From a virus: a DNA stretch of 44,440 bases. This document shows, piece after piece, positions 20,036 to 28,184 of this stretch. The notes beneath the pieces are model-generated. The model saw only the letters and a list, made by a program, of their open reading frames with translations. It was not told where the DNA came from and made no database searches. Within the stretch, counting starts at the first letter, position 1. Every line of letters begins with the position of its first letter. The stretch is from positions 1 through 44,440 of the IMG/VR virus record IMGVR_UViG_3300033064_002319; one strand, given 5' to 3'. A program made the translations under genes and the position numbers.

Positions 20036-20611
20036 TCAATCCCACCAACCTCTTAAATCACTACCATCGTATTTTTCCCAAGTAGTAAATTTCTTTCCTT
20101 TGTAGATATCCCACAATTCCTTCCACTCCACATCTTCTATAACTCTTGCTCTCTTATATACTTTCCTTGCGTGCTTCTTTTCAGCCGGTGTATCGGTATC
20201 TACTAGTCTATAACTATCACTACCTTCTATTGGTTCAAATTCAATTGATTTATGTGTTAGCTCACCTAACTCCAATTCGGCTCTCTGGATATAATCATCA
20301 TCCAATTTATGTTTAAGTAACTCCAATGCTCTACGCATTTTTTGTACTTTAACATCTCTGGTTTCGGTTACCTCTATTCCTTTCTCACTCATTCCCTTCT
20401 CCATAATACTCAAAGAGCGATATATCATTTCTAAATGGAAACGATAATCCCACCATTGGTGATTATATAACTCCTTTCTGAATCTCCATACATTCTTAAA
20501 GAACAATGGAATATCATATCTTATAGCAGACCAAACTTTCCATAAGTTCGTATCATACCATACCAATTTCTCTAAACTCTCAAAGAATGAATCTTTAAAT
20601 TCTACTTTCAT
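20036..20611 (-). CDS. Conserved phage hypothetical protein, 191 aa
   Basis: Its N-terminal half is rich in Trp and aromatic residues (IPLFFKNVWRFRKELYNHQWWDYRFHLEMIYRSL), which I associate with a conserved phage protein. The middle is helical and charged and the end basic. It overlaps none of its neighbours, and its leader is AAAGTAGTTATG. Function unknown. Confidence 0.78.
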   Translation of the reverse strand: MKVEFKDSFFESLEKLVWYDTNLWKVWSAIRYDIPLFFKNVWRFRKELYNHQWWDYRFHLEMIYRSLSIMEKGMSEKGIEVTETRDVKVQKMRRALELLKHKLDDDYIQRAELELGELTHKSIEFEPIEGSDSYRLVDTDTPAEKKHARKVYKRARVIEDVEWKELWDIYKGKKFTTWEKYDGSDLRGWWD

Positions 20612-20613
20612 AA

Positions 20614-20775
20614 CTACTTTTTTTTCTTAAATAAGTCTGATAATTTCTTAGCAGGTCTTATTGTTTTAAAACTACCATCCGATTGTTCCTCCAGCATAGG
20701 TGCTCTCCACATTTCAAAGGCGATGAATAATGAATTTAGTATCATACAAATTCCTATAATCTCAAATGTACTCAT
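20614..20775 (-). CDS. Small membrane protein, 53 aa
   Basis: MSTFEIIGICMILNSLFIAFEMWRAP is a single membrane helix, followed by a basic tail ending LSDLFKKKK. ATG at 20775, TAG at 20614, two bases before the next gene. Typical of small phage membrane proteins. Confidence 0.6.
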   Translation of the reverse strand: MSTFEIIGICMILNSLFIAFEMWRAPMLEEQSDGSFKTIRPAKKLSDLFKKKK

Positions 20776-20789
20776 ATATATATTATATT

Positions 20790-21638
20790 TTATAAATTAT
20801 CAATGTATTGTTTTAGAACATCTTTTGGCTGCCATCCTAAACGAATAATAGCATCATCATTAACTCTTTTCGTTTCTCTATAATTTCCTTTTTGTTCAGT
20901 CATATAAACTTTTACCGCACTAAACTTTTGGATAAACATTTCAGCTACTTGATTTAAAGAATAATTAAAACCAGTTCCCAACTCCCAAGCATCTTCATGC
21001 GTTTCAGTTCCAAATCCTATCTTAATCAATCCATCGATAATATCATCAACATGCGTAAAATCTCTCCTTTGTTTACCATCCCCAATAATTGTAATAGGAT
21101 GGTTCTTTTCAACTTGCCCTCTCCACTTACCAATCACAGCTGCCCATTCTCCTTCGGTAATTTCATGTGGACCGTAAACATTATAAAAACGAGCTATCTC
21201 AATGTTAGTACCAAATACTTTCTTATACATCTTACATACATCTTCGCCCAACTTCTTATACATTGCGTAGGGTGATTGAAATGGGTCATGCCATTGTGAA
21301 GATGAACCACTATATACAATTTTTACATTCCATTTTCTAGCCCACTCACATATAGCTTCAGTACCACCTGTATTAACTCTAAAGAATTCAGATGGAGCTT
21401 CAAATGATGGTTGTATTCTGCTTAATGCAGCTAAATGAAAACACAAATCAACTTCATCGCCTCTTATGTATTCTATCTGTTCTACATTCATTGGTAGGTA
21501 TCTCACACCTTCTATTTGGTTTTCTATTTTACCAATTGAATAATCATCTATTACAATAATTTTATGCCCATCTTCTAAAAGACGTTTGGTTAAGTTGATT
21601 CCAATAAATCCCAAACCACCTGTAATTACTATATTCAT
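20790..21638 (-). CDS. NAD-dependent epimerase/dehydratase
   Basis: GGLGFIG (7-13) is the Rossmann NAD loop, VIDDYS ends strand 2, and YSGSSSQWHDPFQSPYAMYKKLGED contains the catalytic Ser and the YxxxK pair of extended short-chain dehydrogenases. RRDFTHVDDIIDGLIK is characteristic of GalE-like nucleotide-sugar enzymes. At 282 aa it is nearly full length. The substrate is probably a nucleotide sugar, fitting the glycosyltransferases at 24030 and 42973. It is coupled to the upstream 21635 gene by overlap. Confidence 0.9.
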   Translation of the reverse strand: MNIVITGGLGFIGINLTKRLLEDGHKIIVIDDYSIGKIENQIEGVRYLPMNVEQIEYIRGDEVDLCFHLAALSRIQPSFEAPSEFFRVNTGGTEAICEWARKWNVKIVYSGSSSQWHDPFQSPYAMYKKLGEDVCKMYKKVFGTNIEIARFYNVYGPHEITEGEWAAVIGKWRGQVEKNHPITIIGDGKQRRDFTHVDDIIDGLIKIGFGTETHEDAWELGTGFNYSLNQVAEMFIQKFSAVKVYMTEQKGNYRETKRVNDDAIIRLGWQPKDVLKQYIDNL

Positions 21639-21874
21639 TTTTTATCTATTTTAATTGTTATACCAGCCTTTCCAGTTGATATATCATAAGTGTTTCTTCT
21701 ATTATCATTTATAAATCCATAATCTTTGAATCTAAATATAATTATATCCTTATCTTCAAAGATTGCCCAAATTGCGTTATCAGAATAATCAATAGATGGT
21801 TGTGTTATCCACCCCATCTTCCAACTGTTTATAAATTCCGGCTCTAACTCATCCGGTAAAATATTAATTATCAT
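21635..21874 (-). CDS. Small hypothetical protein, 79 aa
   Basis: Starts MIINILPDELEPEF and is beta-rich with an acid stretch (NAIWAIFEDKDIIIFRFKDYG). I chose the ATG at 21874, whose bases overlap the TGA of the membrane protein upstream (ATGA). The longer frame to 21922 would overlap it by 52 bases. Unknown function. Confidence 0.65.
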   Translation of the reverse strand: MIINILPDELEPEFINSWKMGWITQPSIDYSDNAIWAIFEDKDIIIFRFKDYGFINDNRRNTYDISTGKAGITIKIDKK

Positions 21875-22209
21875 TTCCAAAGTATTTGAATCAGTATTAT
21901 CAAAACACTCAATCCCAAACAAACTAATGTTTTTGCATTAAGTGGTTCTTTAAATAAATAGTAGCTCATCAAAGTAAATATCACAACTCCAATTCCATAT
22001 CCTATCAAACGAGATGGCCATATTTCCCCACCAAATGCAGTAACAAAATGTTGTACCGATTTTAGAAATAACCAACCGGATGGTATGGATGCCAAAATTA
22101 CTATGACTGGATATTTTTCATACCACCCATATTTGATACTACCTTGTAATTGATAGAAGGTCAATACTTGCGCAACCAATCCATAAAGAAATCCTATTAA
22201 TAAATTCAT
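21871..22209 (-). CDS. Four-helix small membrane protein, SMR/EamA-like
   Basis: Four hydrophobic segments can be seen (LIGFLYGLVAQVLTFYQLQG, VIVILASIPSGWLFLKSV, IGYGIGVVIFTLMSYYLFKEP, LVCLGLSVLIILIQIL). The YYLFKEPLNAKTLVCLGL stretch resembles small multidrug-resistance or EamA half-transporters. At 112 aa it matches SMR length, but the conserved SMR glutamate in helix 1 is not evident. A -7 box ends only four bases before the ATG, so the transcript may be leaderless. Confidence 0.7.
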   Translation of the reverse strand: MNLLIGFLYGLVAQVLTFYQLQGSIKYGWYEKYPVIVILASIPSGWLFLKSVQHFVTAFGGEIWPSRLIGYGIGVVIFTLMSYYLFKEPLNAKTLVCLGLSVLIILIQILWK

Positions 22210-22213
22210 TTTT

Positions 22214-22244
22214 CAAAGATACGAAATTTATTCCACATTACCAA
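22214..22244 (-). promoter_or_regulatory. Promoter abutting the 22209 start
   Basis: TTTGG (TTG at 22242-22244), 20 bases, TATCTTTG (22214-22221). The ATG at 22209 begins four bases downstream, inside the expected start zone. Its -33 overlaps the end of the upstream gene. Confidence 0.75.
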
Positions 22245-22777
22245 AGATTATTTCCACTACTTCCACTTAGACCGGATGATGATGAAGCACCCCCACTCTT
22301 AAATCTAACACTATCTTGCTCTCTACTAACATATGATAGGATATCTCTTGTTATCGTATCACTTAATAGTGCCTCCGCAATAGTTTGTATAAAGATAGAT
22401 GGGTTAGATATGTGATGTTTTGTTATAGTACTAGTCAAATCATATGGTGTCATATTACTATTATACTTAGCCGGCGGAAGTACCTTAACTTGCATATCCA
22501 TACTATCCGAAAATAAAGTAACTCTAGTGAAGGGTTCACCACTATCCAATGGATGTACCCAAGCCGTATATACATTACTAACATCGCTAGTATTGTGTAT
22601 AAAAAAACTAGCTCCCATAACATCAAACTCATTACCGGTCAACTTATTCCAATTATGTATTTCTATTTTTTTATTATCACTTTGCATAACACATACTAAA
22701 TGGTTAGTTCCTACTAAATAATCATAATCTACATCGGATGTATTCTTACCACAATATGCACAAATCCAATTAATCAT
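22238..22777 (-). CDS. Hypothetical protein with an N-terminal CxxC, 179 aa
   Basis: MINWICAYCGKNTSDVDYDYLVGTNHLVCVM suggests a small zinc motif. The middle is beta-rich, and the end is a Ser/Gly-rich low-complexity tail (KSGGASSSSGLSGSSGNN). It overlaps the thioesterase stop by ATGA. Function unknown; the tail is typical of disordered linkers. Confidence 0.75.
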   Translation of the reverse strand: MINWICAYCGKNTSDVDYDYLVGTNHLVCVMQSDNKKIEIHNWNKLTGNEFDVMGASFFIHNTSDVSNVYTAWVHPLDSGEPFTRVTLFSDSMDMQVKVLPPAKYNSNMTPYDLTSTITKHHISNPSIFIQTIAEALLSDTITRDILSYVSREQDSVRFKSGGASSSSGLSGSSGNNLW

Positions 22778-23133
22778 TTTATGATACCATGTGGCTTTGG
22801 TCTTCCGTTTTCATCTACTGCTACAAATACAATTTTATCTATTCTGATGATAGTTTTCTTTGTATCTTTATTTCGTACTTCGCATGCTATTGTTATAGAT
22901 GTATTACCAAATTGGATTAATTCACATCCCATTTCTATAACATCACCTAACTTAGCGGATGATACAAAATTCACCTCACTCATTGCTTTAGTAACTATAC
23001 CTCTAGTATTCAATTGACAAATGCAAAATATAGATGCTTCTTCATCAATCCATTTTAATACCTGCCCGCCAAAGAGTGTACCTCTAGCATTTAAATCTTC
23101 GTACTTAATTAACTTACGTGTTTTAAAATTCAT
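22774..23133 (-). CDS. Acyl-CoA thioesterase, hotdog fold (YciA-like)
   Basis: LNARGTLFGGQVLKWIDEEASIFC (about 14-37) is the hotdog active-site helix, with the GG-x-hhxWhDE motif of YciA-type thioesterases and its acidic residue. EVNFVSSAKLGDVIEMGCELIQFGNTSITI is the CoA-contact strand region. At 119 aa it is one domain. It would hydrolyse acyl-CoA; its use to the phage is not obvious. The gene is coupled to its neighbours by short overlaps. Confidence 0.85.
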   Translation of the reverse strand: MNFKTRKLIKYEDLNARGTLFGGQVLKWIDEEASIFCICQLNTRGIVTKAMSEVNFVSSAKLGDVIEMGCELIQFGNTSITIACEVRNKDTKKTIIRIDKIVFVAVDENGRPKPHGIIK

Positions 23134-23368
23134 TGTTTAATCTTTTTATATCTACACAATCATCTTTACCAATATCATCAAATGATTTCCAAGCCCCAAA
23201 CTTCCTATTTGTTCTTGGAAGGGAATGGTGCTCCCTATGCCCACACCATTTACATTCTCTAACAATAATTCGAATAACACCCCTACTATGTGGATGTCCT
23301 TTGCATTCGTGCTTTTCTTTTCGATACTCCCAATTATGGGCTCCGATATAGCAAAATGGGGTAATCAT
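23123..23368 (-). CDS. Small zinc-ribbon-like protein, 81 aa
   Basis: Cys and His residues occur as HECKGHPHSRG and CKWCGHREHHS, enough for one zinc site. The sequence is basic and compact. It lies between TerC and the thioesterase and overlaps the latter by 11 bases. Likely a small structural or regulatory zinc protein. Confidence 0.7.
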   Translation of the reverse strand: MITPFCYIGAHNWEYRKEKHECKGHPHSRGVIRIIVRECKWCGHREHHSLPRTNRKFGAWKSFDDIGKDDCVDIKRLNNEF

Positions 23369-23371
23369 AAT

Positions 23372-24019
23372 TTATTTCTTTTTTATTATTAATGGAATTA
23401 CAAATGCCAATAGAGTTAAGATTGAGAATACTACATCAATCGCTTCCGTATTCAAATCATGTAACCAATAAGATGATACTAACTTTAATCCCAATGCCCC
23501 AATTACCCAATATGCTACTTTCTCCAATATAGGATTCTTCTCTAATACTTTCACAAACTTTGTTGTTGCAAATCTCATAGCTAAGATACCAATGAATACC
23601 CCACCACATATCAACCATAAGTTAGGTGTGAATGCTACTGCAGCAAAAACATTATCAATACTGAATACTAAATCCATAATCTCAATTGCTACGATGGTAG
23701 ACCATAATGGTGATAACCAACCTATCTTTACATTTATACCACTATCACCACTTTCCGATTTTCCAAATAGGGCTTTGTATGCCAAATATATTAGGTATAA
23801 TCCACCCACTACTTTTAACCATACCAATTGAACCAATATAGATGCGAACACTAATGCCAATCCTCTAAATACATATGCCCCTGCGATACCATAGGTTAGG
23901 GCTTTCTTTTGTTGGTCCTTTGGTAATTCTTTTACCATCGCTGCTAATACTGCCGCGTTATCAATACTCAATACTATTTCTAGTATCATTATATTTAAAA
24001 AAATTAATACTTCTGTCAT
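23372..24019 (-). CDS. TerC family integral membrane protein
   Basis: Seven or so membrane helices include IMILEIVLSIDNAAVLAAMV near residue 12 and IEIMDLVFSIDNVFAAVAF near residue 112. These are the two inverted-repeat TerC motifs, each with the SIDN signature that lines the ion path. At 215 aa it is normal for TerC-like proteins, linked in bacteria to metal (manganese, tellurite) export. The phage benefit may be metal balance. Confidence 0.9.
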   Translation of the reverse strand: MTEVLIFLNIMILEIVLSIDNAAVLAAMVKELPKDQQKKALTYGIAGAYVFRGLALVFASILVQLVWLKVVGGLYLIYLAYKALFGKSESGDSGINVKIGWLSPLWSTIVAIEIMDLVFSIDNVFAAVAFTPNLWLICGGVFIGILAMRFATTKFVKVLEKNPILEKVAYWVIGALGLKLVSSYWLHDLNTEAIDVVFSILTLLAFVIPLIIKKK

Positions 24020-24029
24020 TGTTTATATT

Positions 24030-24782
24030 TTAATCATTTCGGTATCCTAAACTTACCATTGATTCTTCCATATGCCCATTCAGATAATGTTGAATAGCTA
24101 AATGTGAATGCGTGTCTCCTATGTATGGTAATCCTATATTATAAGGGTCTTGCGCTAATGGATTGTGCTTTGATTCGAATAGTACCCTACTATCATGTGT
24201 TAGTGGGACTTGATTTTCCCACATCGCTCTACCCAATACCCAATCATCTATTTCATAATCAATATCCTCATCGATTCTCATTTTTTCTTTAGCTACTTTC
24301 ATAGCAGCTCTTGATACCATATACCCACATCCACTTGCAATTGTTCTTTCCTTACAAACCACATACTTAAAACTTTCATATGGATTAGTTGATGCGGCTG
24401 GGTGCGCACATCCCATATAATGCGGAATCCCATTACTTAAATTTTCAGTTATCATCCAATCAAATCTACTAGGATGTACAAATGAATCCGAATCAATTCT
24501 GAAATAGTATTCATAATCAGTTTCACTAAGTATCCAATCAATTGGTAATCTAATTGATTTATCGTACAATCCTCTTTTAGTATCCTCTGCCTTAAACCAA
24601 ATCATATCACCATCAATTTTCCATTCGGTTTCTAAATCAGGATTTCCAATTGCAACCATAACATTATATCCGAATTTTTCAATTTCAGGTATCCAAGTTG
24701 ATTTACACTCTTTCCAATTTTGTGCCCAAGGCTCTATCGTAGTACCGGTTACCAATATAATTAATTTACTTTTATCAAACAT
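24030..24782 (-). CDS. Glycosyltransferase, fringe/beta-3-GT-like
   Basis: ILVTGTTIEPWAQNWKECKSTWIPEIEKFGYNVMVAIG (about 9-46) resembles the start of galactosyl/fringe-type transferases. YEYYFRIDSDSFVHPSRFDWM holds the metal-binding DxD. TIASGCGYMVSRAAMK is the acceptor-loop region and DIDYEIDDWVLGRAM the ED-x-x-hG-like motif. It would move a sugar from a nucleotide donor, probably to a virion or cell-surface glycan. The epimerase at 20790 could supply the donor. Confidence 0.85.
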   Translation of the reverse strand: MFDKSKLIILVTGTTIEPWAQNWKECKSTWIPEIEKFGYNVMVAIGNPDLETEWKIDGDMIWFKAEDTKRGLYDKSIRLPIDWILSETDYEYYFRIDSDSFVHPSRFDWMITENLSNGIPHYMGCAHPAASTNPYESFKYVVCKERTIASGCGYMVSRAAMKVAKEKMRIDEDIDYEIDDWVLGRAMWENQVPLTHDSRVLFESKHNPLAQDPYNIGLPYIGDTHSHLAIQHYLNGHMEESMVSLGYRND

Positions 24783-24791
24783 AATTAAAAA

Positions 24792-26081
24792 TTAATATCT
24801 ATTATTGAATCCGATTGGTGAATATTTGTCTTCCGATTTGTATTCGGTTTCTTCCAAATTATATATTTCAGTTAAGGTCATTGGTTTGGTTGCCACATAG
24901 TTTTTACCTAAATGTTTAATTAGATTATTAGCATCTTCAATAGGTAGTGCATCAAACTTATGTTCTGCAATCAATCTACCCTTTCTTAATAGAGCCGAAT
25001 CAATCTTAGCTTTATCCATATTGAATGTTGCTACAATCTGAATCTTTAGAATATCACTAAGGATACCATCGGTGATGTTAAGGATGTTTGATACACCATT
25101 AGCACCTCCACTATTTCTATCCGTAATTACTCTCTCCGCATCTTCAATGAATAGAATTGAATTACTATTTTGAATTAAGAATGGAGTCATCTCCGGTGAT
25201 GTGATGAAATCTGCTAAGTAAGGTGGTATAAATAATACCCTCTTATCTTTAACTTTACTTGCAATATACTTTAAGTAGTGAGTCTTTCCAGTACCCGGCG
25301 TACCATGCAATAGAACCAACCCTTTACCATTTTTTTGGTTAAGCGTGTTAATAATCTTTTCGTGGATAGGTTTGAATCCTTTACCATATCCTAATTCAAT
25401 ATCTAACTTTTGGTCAGGTAATTCAAAAGAAGTTGTATCATACCCTCTTGGAGTTTGGATTACTAATGCAATGTTATTACTTTCATGCTTTCTTCTCTTA
25501 CCTAATTCGATAATCTTCTCAACTAATTCGGTATATATTTCTGATTCATCATTCGAATATACCTGAACATCTACTCCAATGCCATCTTTAAATGCTTTCT
25601 TAACCTTATCATTCCACTTACGAATTACATTTGAGACACTGATTAAAGTGGTTGCTATACCATTTCTTTTTTCCCACACTTCACTAGCACCATAGTTATT
25701 ATGTCCATAGAATTCTCTAACATAGATTCTACTAAACCCCATCTCTTTAATTACCGCAAAAAACGGTGCCTGTTTAATCTGATAATCATCGCTAATTCGG
25801 AAATGCTTTGTAATAAGTTTTCCGGTTTGGTTTTGAATGTATGTACCGTATGGAAAATCATCCGAATCACTCAAACGATATGGTTGTCCCGTTGTTGTTT
25901 GACTTGTAGAATCACCGCTACCACTACTAACAGTGGGGTCATCATACGCTTCTCTAATCGCCTCAAGTAAATCTTCAGGTGTATCTTCATCTATATGTAA
26001 ATTTAAATCATCAAAGGCCATATCCTTTAACTTTTCAATAAGTCTTTTCTCATTATCCAATACTGCTTTTCTTCTGCTCAT
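24792..26081 (-). CDS. AAA+ ATPase, BCS1-like
   Basis: The AAA domain lies in the C-terminal half: Walker A GTPGTGKT (about 259), Walker B NSILFIEDAE, sensor 1 QIVATFNMD and arginine-finger region LLRKGRLIAEHKF. The N-terminal 200 residues have no recognised domain. This layout resembles BCS1-type or phage-encoded unfoldases. It precedes the RNA-repair operon and points the same way. Substrate unknown. Confidence 0.87.
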   Translation of the reverse strand: MSRRKAVLDNEKRLIEKLKDMAFDDLNLHIDEDTPEDLLEAIREAYDDPTVSSGSGDSTSQTTTGQPYRLSDSDDFPYGTYIQNQTGKLITKHFRISDDYQIKQAPFFAVIKEMGFSRIYVREFYGHNNYGASEVWEKRNGIATTLISVSNVIRKWNDKVKKAFKDGIGVDVQVYSNDESEIYTELVEKIIELGKRRKHESNNIALVIQTPRGYDTTSFELPDQKLDIELGYGKGFKPIHEKIINTLNQKNGKGLVLLHGTPGTGKTHYLKYIASKVKDKRVLFIPPYLADFITSPEMTPFLIQNSNSILFIEDAERVITDRNSGGANGVSNILNITDGILSDILKIQIVATFNMDKAKIDSALLRKGRLIAEHKFDALPIEDANNLIKHLGKNYVATKPMTLTEIYNLEETEYKSEDKYSPIGFNNRY

Positions 26082-26083
26082 TT

Positions 26084-26608
26084 TTATCGGTTTAGTTTAT
26101 TAATACATTCTTCTACTTTGTCTCTTAACCTACCACCATTGCCAAAATCACCATCAACTTGAATATGCCTCCACATTGGTATTTTTGGCGTCATCCATTT
26201 ATATTGCTCATTCAATCTCATATCATCAATTGAAATCCAATTACTCACTTTATTATCCTTAACCCACTTACAAATTTCAGCTGCTCTTTCCCATTCTGCG
26301 GATGGTCTACTCATCTTCATCCATAGGTCCTGATGTGTGGTTATATCAATCAATCGGGTAGTAATACCATAATGCCTAAAGATTCGTTTAAGCTGATTAA
26401 ATGTGAAATGTTTTTTCCAATCTGAACTAACTACCAGCTCAGCATTTGTTTCATCACATATCTTTTGCAATGCCTCACAATCTTCTTTAACCCAAGGGTA
26501 TGGTATTTGGAAATCCTCTACTCCCATATCGATAGTAACCTTACCATCGGTCCAAGTTGCCCACGCTAAAGGACCATCTACATCTATGAATATAATTTTA
26601 CGTCTCAT
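26084..26608 (-). CDS. HAD phosphatase of RNA-repair type
   Basis: FIDVDGPLAWATW holds the HAD nucleophile Asp and acid (DxD), ELVVSSDWKKHF the SSxW-like motif II, and NWISIDDMRLN the acidic motif IV. The pattern matches the HAD domains found in multi-enzyme 'Swiss Army knife' RNA-repair proteins, which act as 3' phosphatases. The gene follows an RNA ligase and has its own promoter (26620-26650). A 3'-phosphatase role in the cassette is likely. Confidence 0.8.
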   Translation of the reverse strand: MRRKIIFIDVDGPLAWATWTDGKVTIDMGVEDFQIPYPWVKEDCEALQKICDETNAELVVSSDWKKHFTFNQLKRIFRHYGITTRLIDITTHQDLWMKMSRPSAEWERAAEICKWVKDNKVSNWISIDDMRLNEQYKWMTPKIPMWRHIQVDGDFGNGGRLRDKVEECINKLNR

Positions 26609-26619
26609 AATTTAGTTTA

Positions 26620-26650
26620 CAAATATACAACAATTTTATTAATTATCCAA
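26620..26650 (-). promoter_or_regulatory. Internal promoter before the HAD gene
   Basis: TTTGG (TTG at 26648-26650), 20 bases, TATATTTG (26620-26627). It overlaps the end of the Rnl1 gene. Confidence 0.75.
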
Positions 26651-27862
26651 ATCCTTTTTAAAGGGCTTACTCCACTTAGGTCTGATAAGTTTCCAAATGA
26701 TATCATCGAATGGCTTCTTATCCCACATAGAGAACATTACAGGTCTCAATATGTCTTGTTGCTTCATCACAAATTCAGCGAACTCTTTCTTAGTTGGTTC
26801 CGGGTCTACATCTCCATACTTACCATATCTAAACCCATCGTGCAACTTACCAGCTCTTTCGGAAATTTGGAAAAATGCATACTTCAATTCCGATATTGTG
26901 CTCTTTACCCACTTATCAAATTCATCCGGCACTCTTTCTAAGAATTCATCCATATTACCTTTAGTCATTAACAACTCCCAAATATCAGTAGTTGAAAAGT
27001 TAGTTAAGATTTTATGCAATCGAACATACTCATCACCTTTAATTTTCATTCTCATTCCACCTTTGAAACGGATAACGTAACCTTCTTTTGAATTTGATAT
27101 CTCTCTTTTCAATGTATCAAATCCTTCACCAAAAGTATTGTATCGCATTACAATATTAAACCCAATATTCTTTACGATATTTTGAATACGAACATCTTCG
27201 GTATCACTATGAAGATTGACTTCATTTCCTGTTTTTGTATTTACGATACCCAACAAAACAACATCTTCAAAATCATAATCACATACGATTCGATTCTCCT
27301 TATAAATTATTTCAAACATATATGTGTAATCAGTATGTAGTTTTTCAAAGTTATATTTTCCTAATAGTTCTTTACCTTTCACCGATTGTTCTGAAGTGAA
27401 TGAACCTCTTGTTGCCATATGCCACTCACCTCTCTTTGTTGGCGTTGGGTGATAATATGGGTCATCAAAATTAGGAACTATATCTTCACAATATTCCATC
27501 CCGGTTTCATAATTACCATTAAACCATAACTTATACCTTTCGCTGTAAGTTAATTCTCTCTCATAATAAAAGCATATACCTAAACTACCATCCATCTTTT
27601 CATACACATCAAAGTACTCATTTGGAATTTCATCCGTAGTGTGTTCTTCGTAATTAAAGAATTTAGGGAATGGTTTAGCTATCACATTACCTTCGTTATC
27701 TAATACCAATCCTCTGCAATTTAGGGTAATATCATCCCACAATCCACCATATTGACAAGTGCGAGAATAGTTGTATATTGATAAAGGCAAAGTTGGATGA
27801 ACTTGCTTTATTACCAATCCTCTTTCTATGTAATCATTCAATATGTTTAAATCGTATTTCAT
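26639..27862 (-). CDS. T4 Rnl1-family RNA ligase
   Basis: T4 Rnl1 reseals tRNA cut in the anticodon loop. Here Lys89 in YEKMDGSLG is the adenylated lysine (KxDG motif I). NCRGLVLDNEGNVIAKPFPKFFNYEE (about 48-73) is the region before it and matches Rnl1. FEIIYKENRIVC and EGYVIRFKGGMRMKIKG are motifs III-V. At 407 aa it is slightly longer than T4 Rnl1. It lies in a run with a second ligase, kinase and phosphatases. Confidence 0.92.
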   Translation of the reverse strand: MKYDLNILNDYIERGLVIKQVHPTLPLSIYNYSRTCQYGGLWDDITLNCRGLVLDNEGNVIAKPFPKFFNYEEHTTDEIPNEYFDVYEKMDGSLGICFYYERELTYSERYKLWFNGNYETGMEYCEDIVPNFDDPYYHPTPTKRGEWHMATRGSFTSEQSVKGKELLGKYNFEKLHTDYTYMFEIIYKENRIVCDYDFEDVVLLGIVNTKTGNEVNLHSDTEDVRIQNIVKNIGFNIVMRYNTFGEGFDTLKREISNSKEGYVIRFKGGMRMKIKGDEYVRLHKILTNFSTTDIWELLMTKGNMDEFLERVPDEFDKWVKSTISELKYAFFQISERAGKLHDGFRYGKYGDVDPEPTKKEFAEFVMKQQDILRPVMFSMWDKKPFDDIIWKLIRPKWSKPFKKDLDN

Positions 27863-27869
27863 AACTTTC

Positions 27870-28181
27870 TTAATATAAATCTTCAGAATATAATTCCTTA
27901 AATGTTGTATCTGATATAATTTGGTTTGCTTCTTTTGCTATTTTCATTCCTTCGTATCTGTCCACAAATCTATGGGTATTTGTAACAAACCCCTGAACCG
28001 AAGTTCCAGCGCAATCTTCACCATTAGTACAAGTCCGCTTACCCAATAAATTCACCATAGTACGGATGATATCAGCGTGTCTATGTCCTTCCACAACTAA
28101 ACCCGTTTCAATGTTTATAGGTTTGTATTTGGGTGTTGGTATATCCTTATACCAAATTGCTGCACAATATATTCTTTCCAT
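27870..28181 (-). CDS. Conserved phage hypothetical protein, 103 aa
   Basis: The strings AAIWYKDIPTP, VVEGHRHADIIRTMV and GFVTNTHRFVDRYEGMKIAKEANQI form a pattern I associate with small conserved phage proteins of unknown function. His and Asp residues in GHRH and HRFVDR could bind metal. It sits between the two RNA ligases in the RNA-repair operon, which hints at RNA work. Confidence 0.75.
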   Translation of the reverse strand: MERIYCAAIWYKDIPTPKYKPINIETGLVVEGHRHADIIRTMVNLLGKRTCTNGEDCAGTSVQGFVTNTHRFVDRYEGMKIAKEANQIISDTTFKELYSEDLY

Positions 28182-28184
28182 ATT

